The translations under genes were made by a program, and so were the position numbers. Shown here piece by piece: positions 1 through 6,350 of a stretch of 14,269 nucleotides of DNA. Origin of the DNA: an uncultured Bacilli bacterium (lineage in GTDB: Bacteria > Bacillota_I > Bacilli_A > RFN20 > CAG-826); NCBI GenBank assembly GCA_934162685.1, contig CAKPJO010000019.1, forward strand, positions 1 to 14,269, read 5' to 3'. Each line of letters starts with the position of its first letter. The stretch's first letter is position 1. Below the pieces are notes generated by a model. The model did not search any database, had not been told where the DNA came from, and saw nothing but the letters and a program-made list of their open reading frames with translations.

Positions 1-1
1 A

Positions 2-730
2 CTTTATAAAGATGGCTTTGTGTTAGATGAAGATAATCCTGAATATGTATTCTTTTTAGGCGGAGATGGTACTTTTTTAAGAGCGGTACATAAATATATT
101 GACAAAGTTGATAGTGTGAAATTTGTTGGCTTAAATGCTGGGACATTAGGGTTTTATTTGGATTATTCCACTAGTGAAATAGATTTACTAATTAATGATA
201 TAAAAAGCGATAATGTAAATGTTGTATCTTATCCATTACTTAAAGGCAAAGTTACTAGTAAAAGTGATAGCCGTATAATTTATGCAGTAAATGAAATAAG
301 AATTGAAAATCCATTTCGTTCATTGGTTAGTGATGTGACAATTGACGAACATAAATTAGAAACTTTTGCTGGTAATGGTTTAGTAGTCTCGTCATCTTTA
401 GGCAGTTCGGCTTACAATAAATCTTTAGGCGGTGCAATTATTGAACATGACTTACCATTATTAGAAATAACAGAAATTGCATCAATTCAAAATAATGCTT
501 ATCGTTCCTTAGCTTCTAGTTTGATAGTTGGTGGCGATAAAACAATTTCTTTTTCGGGATTATTTAAAGATGTTATTATTGGCTATGATCAAGAAATAAT
601 GAAAGATTTTACTAAGATGAAAGAAATTTCTATTACTTTATCTGATAAAACAGTAAAATTAGTTCGTAAGATTGATCATAATTATATTGATGTATTACGT
701 AAAGCATTCATTGTTGATAAGGAGATGTAA
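2..730 (+). CDS. nadK: NAD kinase, 5'-truncated by window edge
   Basis: Phosphorylates NAD to NADP in the cytoplasm and is the cell's source of NADP(H). The frame is open to the left edge, so the GTG at 20 is not a reliable start; by comparison with the usual ~265 residues, a few tens of N-terminal residues lie outside. The catalytic signature FFLGGDGTFLRA (nucleotides about 50-85) is followed by LNAGTLGFY, which matches the family's G-x-LGF block. A middle motif NEIRIENPF fits the NE block of the family. The glycine-rich segment reads GNGLVVSSSLGSSAYNKS, where most family members have GDG and STPTGSTAY; these are mild substitutions, but the fold signature is clear. The gene ends seven bases before the next start, and the AAGGAG of that next gene overlaps its last codons, so the two are cotranscribed. 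Confidence 0.93.
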   Translation, partial: LYKDGFVLDEDNPEYVFFLGGDGTFLRAVHKYIDKVDSVKFVGLNAGTLGFYLDYSTSEIDLLINDIKSDNVNVVSYPLLKGKVTSKSDSRIIYAVNEIRIENPFRSLVSDVTIDEHKLETFAGNGLVVSSSLGSSAYNKSLGGAIIEHDLPLLEITEIASIQNNAYRSLASSLIVGGDKTISFSGLFKDVIIGYDQEIMKDFTKMKEISITLSDKTVKLVRKIDHNYIDVLRKAFIVDKEM

Positions 731-736
731 AAAATC

Positions 737-1102
737 ATGTTTTTAACAGTAGGAGAATTTTTTCAAAAATATGGACTTGTAATAGCGTTAGTTTTAGTAG
801 GCATTATTATTGTAATTGTGACGTTTTTGTTAATTAGAAATAAAAATAAAAGCAAAACAAATAAAGCCTCCAATGAACTATATGAAAAAATCATTGAAGG
901 ATTAGGCGGAAAAGAAAACATTATTTCATTAGAAGCTAAAATGTCACGTTTGAATGTTAGTCTTAAAGACGATAACTTATTAAACATTGATTTATTAAAA
1001 ACTAGTGGTGTATCTAGAGTAGTAAAAATGTCAAGCCGTATTACATTGCTTATGGGTAATTCCGCTAGCGAAATAGAACAAGCGTTTAAAAATAATAAAT
1101 AA
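737..1102 (+). CDS. Membrane-anchored PTS EIIB-like domain protein lacking the phosphocysteine
   Basis: A 121-residue protein. Residues ~14-37 form one strongly hydrophobic membrane segment followed by a positive stop (RNKNKSK). Residues ~48-118 resemble the glucose-type EIIB domain of sugar phosphotransferase systems: the GLGGKENI entry motif, a core SRLNVSLKDD where the family has C-x-TRLR, then LKTSGVSRVVK and a final hydrophobic strand LLMGNSASEI. The cysteine that carries the phosphate is replaced (K-M-S-R-L instead of C-x-T-R-L) and the protein has no cysteine, so phosphotransfer through this site is not possible. No EIIC or EIIA domain is adjacent. Cotranscribed with nadK through AAGGAG at 719-724. 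The role is unknown; a regulatory or protein-binding use of the EIIB fold is inference. Assignment rests on motif order only. Confidence 0.75.
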   Translation: MFLTVGEFFQKYGLVIALVLVGIIIVIVTFLLIRNKNKSKTNKASNELYEKIIEGLGGKENIISLEAKMSRLNVSLKDDNLLNIDLLKTSGVSRVVKMSSRITLLMGNSASEIEQAFKNNK

Positions 1103-1126
1103 AACTTTATTATATCTATTTATTTT

Positions 1127-1160
1127 AGTTCCAGGCATTAATTAAGTCTGGAACTTTTTT
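1127..1160 (+). terminator. Rho-independent terminator after the nadK operon
   Basis: An 8-bp perfect stem AGTTCCAG (1127-1134) / CTGGAACT (1148-1155) has a 13-base AT-rich loop and runs into six Ts. On the opposite strand no T-run follows the stem, so it works in the + direction only. The T-tract overlaps the stop codon of the convergent small gene. Confidence 0.88.
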
Positions 1161-1422
1161 ATTGCGGATAATATTGATTGCTATTATTTGGATTATAGTA
1201 ATTATTATAACTTGAATTATTATAAGGATAACTTTGTTGATTATATGGCACATAAGGATAAGTGTAATAAGAGTTATTTTGATAATATGGAGTTGGTTGG
1301 TAGTAATAAGTAGGATATGGATTATTTGGATATAAAGGGCCTTTGTTAGGTGCGAAAAGACCTCCTACTAATAATCCGCCTACAAAAGGCCAAATCGGTC
1401 CAATAACGCGATATTGATACAT
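1159..1422 (-). CDS. Tyr/Asn-rich small protein, possible spore-surface protein
   Basis: An 87-residue protein that I do not recognise by family. The N-terminal third is hydrophobic and glycine-rich (IWPFVGGLLVGGLFAP), long enough to touch or span a membrane. The rest is low complexity: about 21 Tyr and 14 Asn in total, with many Pro, Gln and Ser and no Cys. Such Tyr-rich tails occur in Bacillus coat and crust proteins, where tyrosines can be cross-linked; since other spore-type genes are in this window, a spore-surface role is reasonable but is inference. AGGGGGAT lies seven to eight bases before the ATG, a strong ribosome site, which argues for a real gene despite its composition. It is 52 bases downstream of maf on the same strand. 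Confidence 0.7.
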   Translation of the reverse strand: MYQYRVIGPIWPFVGGLLVGGLFAPNKGPLYPNNPYPTYYYQPTPYYQNNSYYTYPYVPYNQQSYPYNNSSYNNYYNPNNSNQYYPQ

Positions 1423-1474
1423 AAAAAAATCCCCCTAGCATAATATATGCAAATAGAGAGATTAGTTTATTGAA

Positions 1475-2011
1475 TTAAAGATACTTTTTTAATTCTTCAA
1501 TTGGTAAGCCCATAACATTGTAGTAACTACCAGATATTTCTTTTACTAAAGAAAATTCTTTATCTTGAATGCCATAAGCACCAGCTTTATCTAAAGGTGA
1601 ACCGGTTTTAACATAATCATCAATTAAATTGTCACTTAAATAATTAAATGTTACATGTGTTAACACACTTTTTGATATTACTTTATTTTTGGAAATAATT
1701 GTAAATCCAGTTACAACATCATGTGTTCTATTTGATAATAATTTCAGCATTCTTTTAGCGTCTTCTTCATTAGATGGCTTTCCTAACACTATATTATCAA
1801 GAATTACTACTGTGTCCGCGGCAATTATAATATCATTTTGGTTATCTTTAAATACTGTTTGAGCTTTTGCCTTAGATAGTTCTAATGGTAAATCATACGC
1901 ATTAGCGTGTATTTTACTTTCATCTACGTTAGAAACTACGACTTTAAATTCATTAATTAGTAACTTTAATAATTCTTGTCGTCTAGGTGATTTACTTGCA
2001 AGAATATACAT
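1475..2011 (-). CDS. maf: Maf-family nucleoside triphosphate pyrophosphatase
   Basis: A 178-residue protein of normal length for the family. Maf/YhdE enzymes hydrolyse dTTP, UTP or modified pyrimidine nucleotides to the monophosphate plus pyrophosphate, a house-cleaning role. It starts with the P-loop-like signature ILASKSPRRQELL. It has the acidic NVDES motif (residues ~28-32), IIAADTVVILD with the catalytic Asp, the GKPSNEEDAKRML block, and SGSYYNVMGLPIEEL near the C-terminus. It starts two bases after the RNase J stop codon with only a weak ribosome site (AAGAA), so translation is probably coupled to RNase J. This organism has no neighbouring mreB/mreC cluster here, unlike the classic maf locus. 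Confidence 0.94.
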   Translation of the reverse strand: MYILASKSPRRQELLKLLINEFKVVVSNVDESKIHANAYDLPLELSKAKAQTVFKDNQNDIIIAADTVVILDNIVLGKPSNEEDAKRMLKLLSNRTHDVVTGFTIISKNKVISKSVLTHVTFNYLSDNLIDDYVKTGSPLDKAGAYGIQDKEFSLVKEISGSYYNVMGLPIEELKKYL

Positions 2012-2013
2012 AA

Positions 2014-3696
2014 TTAATTCTTATTCATGATAACTGGAATTATCATTGGTCTTCTTTGCGTTTTCTTAAAGAAGAATAATGTTAATTGGGTTTTTACCAT
2101 ATTTTTAATATCAGAGAAAGTAACTTTTTCTTTCATTAAATCAGTTAAAATATTTTTAGTAAATTGTTCAGCTTGTTGAATCATATTATCATGGCTATAA
2201 GTATAGACAAAGCCACGTGTATATAGTTTTGGATCTTGTAATAAGCAATTGTTTTTAGAATCTAAAACTAATAAAACAGATACCATACCATCATTATAAA
2301 GAACCTTGCGATCATTTATAACTGCACGGCATACTCCGGATACATCATTACCATCAATAAAAATATCATCAGCTTGAATATGTGGGCCTTCTGTGATTTT
2401 ATGATTTTTAAGTAATAATGAATCACCATTACCGCATATGAAGGTATTCTCACGCGGTATACCTAAACTTACAGCGATATCGGTATGAATTTTTAACATA
2501 CGGTATTCACCATGGGCAGGCATAAAATACTTTGGCTTTAATAATTTTAAAGCGAGACGAAGTTCTTGCTTTGATGGGTGACCAGAACTATGTAAACTTA
2601 AAAACACAGAATTAGTGAGTACATTGGCACCGGCACGAGTTAATGTGTTAACAACACGATCAATACTTGCTCCATTGCCAGGAATAGGAGAAGAAGAGAA
2701 AACAACAGTATCGCCAGGTATAATTCTTAATTGTTTATGTTCGCCATTAGCAATACGAGCAAGTGCCGCCATTGGCTCACCTTGGCTACCAGTACATAAG
2801 ATTAAAGTTTCTTCTGGTTTGGTATAACGTAAATCTTCAAATTTTAATAAAGATGAATCAGGAATATGAATATATCCAAAATTTCTTGCTGTTTCGATAG
2901 CGGTTTCCATAGAACGTCCAACGATAACAATTTTTCTTTTGTGTTCAACACTTGCTTCTACAATTTGTTGAATACGAGAAATATTACTTGAAAATGTTGA
3001 TACAATTAATCTTCCTGGAGCATTACGAAATACTTCATTAATTGAATTTATAACATTTGTCTCAGAAGGTGTATATCCTTCAATTTCCGCATTAGTGGAG
3101 TCGGAAAGCATTAAATCAACGCCTTCACAGCCTAATTTTGCCATTTTTCCAAGATTAATATCTGGACCAACAGGTGTTAAGTCGATTTTAAAGTCACCAG
3201 TTGTTACGATACGGCCTTCTGGTGTATCAATACAAATACCAAATGAATCAGGTATTGAGTGGGTTACTTGGAAAAATTGTACAGTGAAAGAATTACCAAC
3301 TTTTATAAAATCATTTTCAGTATATTCGACGATTTTTACTTTTTCCTTAATACGCATTTCGTCTAGTTTATGTTTGATTAAAGCCGCAGCTAAGCGAGGT
3401 GCGTAAATGACAGGGATAAATACGTTTTGAATTAAAAATGGAATTCCACCAATATGGTCCTCATGACCGTGAGTAATAAATAGTGCTTTTATCTTTGTAC
3501 TATTGTTTTTTAAATGAGTATAATCAGGTATAACGTAATCTACGCCAGGTAAATCAGCTTCTGGAAATCTAACACCAGCATCAATGATAATGATATTTTT
3601 ATCATCTTCAATGCAATATGTGTTTTTACCAACTTCGCCAAGTCCACCAAGCGCATAAATAGATATAGGTGATCTGTTTGCAGACATCATTGACAT
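2014..3696 (-). CDS. rnjA: Ribonuclease J
   Basis: A 560-residue 5'-to-3' exoribonuclease/endonuclease of the metallo-beta-lactamase/beta-CASP family, central to mRNA turnover and 16S rRNA 5'-end maturation in Bacillota. The length matches B. subtilis RNase J1 (about 555). Visible are LGGLGEVGKN near the N-terminus, the zinc motif HGHEDHIGG at residues 76-84, VTTGDFKID, the beta-CASP segment with LCTGSQGEPMAAL, and the late metal and phosphate-site motifs HSSGHPSKQEL and PAHGEYRML. About 110 C-terminal residues form the small RNase J tail domain. AGGAGG lies 11 bases before the chosen ATG; the next ATGs (codons 3-4) are even further away. It sits downstream of def and directly upstream of maf, and all are transcribed leftward. 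Confidence 0.96.
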   Translation of the reverse strand: MSMMSANRSPISIYALGGLGEVGKNTYCIEDDKNIIIIDAGVRFPEADLPGVDYVIPDYTHLKNNSTKIKALFITHGHEDHIGGIPFLIQNVFIPVIYAPRLAAALIKHKLDEMRIKEKVKIVEYTENDFIKVGNSFTVQFFQVTHSIPDSFGICIDTPEGRIVTTGDFKIDLTPVGPDINLGKMAKLGCEGVDLMLSDSTNAEIEGYTPSETNVINSINEVFRNAPGRLIVSTFSSNISRIQQIVEASVEHKRKIVIVGRSMETAIETARNFGYIHIPDSSLLKFEDLRYTKPEETLILCTGSQGEPMAALARIANGEHKQLRIIPGDTVVFSSSPIPGNGASIDRVVNTLTRAGANVLTNSVFLSLHSSGHPSKQELRLALKLLKPKYFMPAHGEYRMLKIHTDIAVSLGIPRENTFICGNGDSLLLKNHKITEGPHIQADDIFIDGNDVSGVCRAVINDRKVLYNDGMVSVLLVLDSKNNCLLQDPKLYTRGFVYTYSHDNMIQQAEQFTKNILTDLMKEKVTFSDIKNMVKTQLTLFFFKKTQRRPMIIPVIMNKN

Positions 3697-3744
3697 ATAA
3701 AATTTTGCCTCCTAAATTATATGAAATAAACGCAATAAAAAATA

Positions 3745-3806
3745 GCAACATGCGATTAATTATAAAGTTTTGACTTTCAAAAACACAATAATTATATCTT
3801 TGTTGC
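3745..3806 (-). other. Extended imperfect hairpin between def and rnjA
   Basis: An interrupted inverted repeat spans the def-rnjA gap. The outer arms are GCAACA (3745-3750) and TGTTGC (3801-3806). The middle arms are GATTAATTAT (3754-3763) against 3788-3798 with one bulged base. The inner arms are TTTTGA (3768-3773) and TCAAAA (3777-3782). In the leftward transcript the fold would be followed by TATTTTTTATTG. It could be a weak terminator for def or a folded leader of the RNase J mRNA. It also overlaps candidate promoter elements, so its AT-rich symmetry may be partly accidental. Confidence 0.4.
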
Positions 3807-3819
3807 CATTAAAAGTAAA
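3791..3819 (-). promoter_or_regulatory. Candidate sigma-A promoter for rnjA-maf
   Basis: Read leftward, TTTACT (3819-3814), a 17-base spacer and TATAAT (3796-3791) fit a sigma-A promoter, giving a leader of about 90 bases. A second TATAAT (3764-3759) with TTGTGT 18 bases upstream is an alternative. In such AT-rich sequence both are only candidates. Confidence 0.35.
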
Positions 3820-3831
3820 GGCTTATTAATA

Positions 3832-4371
3832 TTAAATTTCAATCGTGTTATCAATATGTTTAAATGGAACTTTTTTATCTATGTGATCATAGTATAAAAT
3901 GCCATTTAAATGATCATATTCATGTTGTAATACAATAGCGTCATAACCTCTAGCTATTATTTCAACATCTTTCTTTTCAAGTAAATTATAAGCTTTTATA
4001 GTGACTTTATTTGGACGATATACATATCCTTGATGATCTTTGTCTACAGATAAGCATCCTTCACCGCCTGATAAATAACATAATTTTAAAGATGTAGCAA
4101 CAATTTTAGGGTTTACTAAAGCATATTCCACTAATTTATCTCCTAGTTGGTAATAGACGACAAACATTCTTTTATTAACTCCAACTTGTGGAGCAGCCAT
4201 TCCTACACCGGAACGAATATTGTGTTTTTCAGCATATTCATCATCTTGACTTTTCTTTAAATAATCAAGCATTTCTAATAATAATTTTTCATCATTTTTA
4301 CTTAACGGCATTTCAACAGGTGCACATTTTTCGCGTAATGATTTAACGTTATCTTTTACAATCCTTAACAT
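3832..4371 (-). CDS. def: Peptide deformylase
   Basis: A 179-residue Fe2+/Zn2+ enzyme that removes the formyl group from nascent N-terminal methionine. All three active-site motifs are present: GVGMAAPQVG (motif 1), EGCLSV with the metal-binding Cys (motif 2) and the HEYDHLNG helix giving the two metal His and the catalytic Glu (motif 3). The insertion between motifs and the 'RSGVGMAAPQVGVNKRM' context fit the Gram-positive type-2 deformylases, which run 180-190 residues. GAGGTGG precedes the ATG. No fmt gene is adjacent; the neighbour is RNase J, an association also seen in Bacillus as I recall it (established order not checked here). Confidence 0.96.
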   Translation of the reverse strand: MLRIVKDNVKSLREKCAPVEMPLSKNDEKLLLEMLDYLKKSQDDEYAEKHNIRSGVGMAAPQVGVNKRMFVVYYQLGDKLVEYALVNPKIVATSLKLCYLSGGEGCLSVDKDHQGYVYRPNKVTIKAYNLLEKKDVEIIARGYDAIVLQHEYDHLNGILYYDHIDKKVPFKHIDNTIEI

Positions 4372-4389
4372 GATTCCACCTCGTAAAAG

Positions 4390-4398
4390 ATTTTAGCA
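4390..4398 (-). promoter_or_regulatory. Candidate extended -10 promoter for def
   Basis: Read leftward, TGCTAAAAT (4398-4390) is an extended -10 element about 10 bases upstream of the GAGGTGG ribosome site. No good -35 is visible, because the region upstream is the T-tract and stem of the preceding terminator. Confidence 0.4.
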
Positions 4399-4410
4399 CA
4401 TTTTCAACCC

Positions 4411-4437
4411 AAAAAAAAGGGAGAGAAGGCTCTCTCC
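4411..4437 (-). terminator. Rho-independent terminator of the YjcZ-like gene
   Basis: Read leftward, directly after the TAA stop, GGAGAGA-GCCT-TCTCTCC forms a 7-bp GC-rich stem followed by C and eight Ts. It separates the small gene from def. Confidence 0.88.
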
Positions 4438-4608
4438 TTAACAACCACAGCTATTGTTGAAACCACCCGAACTGACACTGATAATAATAAGCAATAAGAA
4501 AATTACTAATATAACAGCGAATACAGCGCCAAAATTATGATTGTTATTTGAAGGATAGGCATAAGCATATCCGCCTGGATAGCCATAGTTGTTTCCGTAA
4601 TTGTACAT
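4438..4608 (-). CDS. YjcZ-like small membrane protein
   Basis: A 56-residue protein. It begins with a Tyr/Gly/Asn-rich stretch (MYNYGNNYGYPGGYAYAY), then FGAVFAVILVIFLLLIIIS as a single membrane helix (residues ~26-44), and ends SCGC. The layout of a Gly/Tyr-rich head, a FAxIxVxFxLLIII helix and a Cys/Gly end resembles the tiny YjcZ/'Tiny_TM_bacill' proteins of Bacillus, several of which are called sporulation proteins. Evidence for a gene is strong: AGGAGG six bases before the ATG, a single clean frame and a terminator right after the stop. It is divergent from ylbD. Function is unknown; a forespore or spore-membrane location would be inference. Confidence 0.82.
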   Translation of the reverse strand: MYNYGNNYGYPGGYAYAYPSNNNHNFGAVFAVILVIFLLLIIISVSSGGFNNSCGC

Positions 4609-4731
4609 ACTTAACCTCCTTACTGTTACATTTATATGTAGAAAAATAAAAAATGTTATACTTTAAAAATTTATTTTTTTGATTTTGAATACTTTATAAA
4701 AATAAATGCATATTCTATATTGGTGAGATTT

Positions 4732-5106
4732 ATGAATAAATTAGAAGAATTTAAAGAATTTGCTAAAACTAAACCATTTTTAAAAACTTATGTAGAAATA
4801 GGTAAATACACTTGGCAAGACTTATTTGAACGATATGATATATATGGACCAGATGATGATGTTTTTAAAGAAGAATTAGAAAAGGAGAAAACAAACGGTG
4901 AAGAAGAAACTAAAACAAGTGAAAAAAAAGAAGGACTTGGATCGATTTTAGACGCTATAAATGGATTTGATGCTGATAAAATATCTGAAGGCCTTAATGG
5001 AATGAAAAAAATTTTAGGAATATTAAGCGAAGTAACTAAGCCAGATGAATTACCTAAAGTTTCTAAAAGAAAAATGTCTAGACCATATCAAAGGAATGAT
5101 GACTAA
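4732..5106 (+). CDS. ylbD: YlbD-like spore coat protein
   Basis: A 124-residue soluble protein. The N-terminal ~45 residues (LEEFKEFAKTKP, GKYTWQDLFERY, YGPDDDVF) match the pattern of Bacillus YlbD, annotated as a putative coat protein. The middle is a Glu/Lys-rich linker, and residues ~65-105 are a predicted amphipathic stretch ending in a basic tail. The ATG at 4732 is chosen because it follows GGTGAG closely; the TTG at 4720 overlaps that site. It is the first gene of a ylbD-ylbE-ylbF run in the same order as in Bacillus, which strengthens the call. No clear sigma-A promoter is visible upstream; CATATTCT at 4709-4716 weakly resembles a sporulation -10. Confidence 0.82.
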   Translation: MNKLEEFKEFAKTKPFLKTYVEIGKYTWQDLFERYDIYGPDDDVFKEELEKEKTNGEEETKTSEKKEGLGSILDAINGFDADKISEGLNGMKKILGILSEVTKPDELPKVSKRKMSRPYQRNDD

Positions 5107-5317
5107 AATGCATACATCGGTTATAATGGTATTAGATAAAAACGAAGATTATTATTTGTTTTTACGAGAAAAGCCGTATTGGCATAAGATGTTATCAAGG
5201 CATCCAGAACAAATAGATGCTTTTATTGATGATTATAAAGTGGTGCGTCGAAAACGATTGGTGGATAAAATGGAAGACATTTCGATGATAATGACACTAG
5301 CGAGGGAGTTAATGTAA
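5099..5317 (+). CDS. ylbE: YlbE-like protein
   Basis: About 72 residues, with no known biochemical role. The core FLREKPYWHKMLSRHPEQ matches the conserved block of Bacillus YlbE (REKPYWYRTLSRNP type), followed by a helical C-terminus. The start is uncertain: in-frame ATGs lie at 5096, 5099 and 5108, with AAAGGA at 5090-5095. ATG 5099 overlaps the ylbD stop (ATGACTAA arrangement), while ATG 5108 has a 12-base spacing. Either way the gene is translationally coupled to ylbD. It ends one base before ylbF. Confidence 0.83.
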   Translation: MTKMHTSVIMVLDKNEDYYLFLREKPYWHKMLSRHPEQIDAFIDDYKVVRRKRLVDKMEDISMIMTLARELM

Positions 5318-5318
5318 T

Positions 5319-5687
5319 ATGAATGAGGACTTAATATTAGAAGTATATAAATTAAAAGAAGTATTGGAAAATGATCCAAGAGTAAAAGATATGTTAGAAG
5401 CGGAAAGAATCATGGAAAATGATGAAGATGTTATGCGCTTATCATATCGATTTTCTATTGCTAATGATGAATATAATGAAGCATTAAGACATTTTAAAGT
5501 TGATAGTGGTGAAGCACGAAATGCGCAAAAAAAATTATATGAAGCTAAATTAGCTTTAGATTCTAACCCATTAGTTAGTGATTATTTAAAAAAATATCAA
5601 CAAGTTCGCTTGATGTATAGTCAAATTGATGAAATTGTTTTTGCAAAATTTCATAACAAAGCAAAATGCTTAAATGAAAAAAGATAG
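5319..5687 (+). CDS. ylbF: YlbF/RicF family regulator of RNase Y
   Basis: A 122-residue, all-helical Com_YlbF domain protein. In B. subtilis, YlbF (RicF) with YmcA and YaaT forms the Ric complex, which steers RNase Y cleavage of polycistronic mRNAs and affects competence, biofilm and sporulation. The sequence shows the family helices (VLENDPRVKDMLEAERIM, DNPLVSDYL-type SNPLVSDYLKKY). It is shorter than the ~149-residue Bacillus protein, and its C-terminal tail carries only one Cys (KCLNEKR); the Bacillus tail has several cysteines reported to bind Fe-S clusters, so that function may be reduced. GAGGGAG precedes the start. Its TAG stop, the only TAG in the window, lies inside the terminator stem. 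Confidence 0.9.
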   Translation: MNEDLILEVYKLKEVLENDPRVKDMLEAERIMENDEDVMRLSYRFSIANDEYNEALRHFKVDSGEARNAQKKLYEAKLALDSNPLVSDYLKKYQQVRLMYSQIDEIVFAKFHNKAKCLNEKR

Positions 5688-5705
5688 AGGCCGTCTATCT
5701 TTTTT
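5677..5705 (+). terminator. Rho-independent terminator of ylbDEF
   Basis: A perfect 12-bp stem: six As plus GATAGA (5677-5688) pair with TCTATC plus six Ts (5694-5705) around a GGCCG loop. The stem includes the ylbF stop codon. The arrangement is A-tract/T-tract symmetric. Confidence 0.88.
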
Positions 5706-5727
5706 CTTAGGGAGGAACAGGGCACAA

Positions 5728-5764
5728 TTAGTGCAATATTATTTTGCACTAACTTATTTTTTTT
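5728..5764 (+). terminator. Second hairpin with T-tract before rsmD
   Basis: TTAGTGCAA (5728-5736) pairs perfectly with TTGCACTAA (5744-5752) around a 7-base loop, followed by CTTA and eight Ts. The same GTGC (5731-5734) could instead pair with GCAC at 5722-5725, so two folds are mutually exclusive. It is most simply a back-up terminator; an attenuator for rsmD-coaD is a less likely reading. Confidence 0.6.
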
Positions 5765-5779
5765 ATACTTTAAATTGTG

Positions 5780-5785
5780 TATAAT
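5780..5785 (+). promoter_or_regulatory. Candidate -10 box for rsmD-coaD
   Basis: A consensus TATAAT sits 20 bases before the rsmD ATG. The -35 position falls in the T-tract of the preceding terminator and is poor. Transcription would start around 5791, leaving a leader of about 15 bases with the GGTGG ribosome site. Confidence 0.4.
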
Positions 5786-5805
5786 CTTTTTTGGTGGTGG
5801 TTATC

Positions 5806-6348
5806 ATGCGTATTGTTGGTGGAAAATATCGTTCAAGAATAATTGAATTTCCTATTGATGAAAAAATCACTAGACCAACTAAAGATATGGTAAGAGAGGG
5901 AATTTTTAATGCACTGGGTGACATGGTTTTAGATAGTGTTGTTTTAGATTTGTTCGCAGGATCAGGGTCATTAGGATTGGAAGCTTTATCTCGAGGGGCG
6001 AATGAGGCTTACTTTGTTGATCAGTCTAAAGATGCTATTAAAGTGATAAATAAAAATATTGCCACATTAAATATTAATTCGGCACACGTTATTAACGCTA
6101 ATTACGTTGATGCTTTAAATAATTTTAAAGCGGGCAATACTAAATTTGATATACTTTTCTTAGACCCGCCATATAAAATGAATATCATTGATGATATTAT
6201 AAACTTCATGATTGATTATGAACTTTTAACAAATAATGCTATAATAGTAATCGAAACTGATTATGATGTTAGTTTGGAAGATGTAAGATTTACTAAATCT
6301 AAAAAATATAAATATGGTAAAACGATAGTTACCATAAAAAGGAGATAA
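5806..6348 (+). CDS. rsmD: 16S rRNA (guanine(966)-N2)-methyltransferase
   Basis: A 180-residue SAM-dependent enzyme that methylates G966 of 16S rRNA in the small subunit head. The start MRIVGGKYRSRII is typical of the family, which sets the ATG at 5806 rather than the upstream TTG at 5791; GGTGG lies five bases before it. RPTKDMVREGIFNAL, the SAM-binding VLDLFAGSGSLGLEALSRGA (residues ~45-64) and the catalytic LFLDPPYKM motif are all present. It corresponds to B. subtilis YlbH and keeps the Bacillus order rsmD-coaD. Its last codons carry AAGGAG for coaD. Confidence 0.96.
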   Translation: MRIVGGKYRSRIIEFPIDEKITRPTKDMVREGIFNALGDMVLDSVVLDLFAGSGSLGLEALSRGANEAYFVDQSKDAIKVINKNIATLNINSAHVINANYVDALNNFKAGNTKFDILFLDPPYKMNIIDDIINFMIDYELLTNNAIIVIETDYDVSLEDVRFTKSKKYKYGKTIVTIKRR

Positions 6349-6350
6349 AC

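Noticed and set aside
1441..1449. Sigma-K-like CATATATTA before the Tyr-rich gene
   Set aside because: The transcript would start inside the ribosome site, and the AC element is at 15 bases; it is probably chance within an AT palindrome.
4720..4731. TTG start for the YlbD-like gene
   Set aside because: It overlaps the GGTGAG ribosome site, and the homology begins at MNKLEEF (4732).
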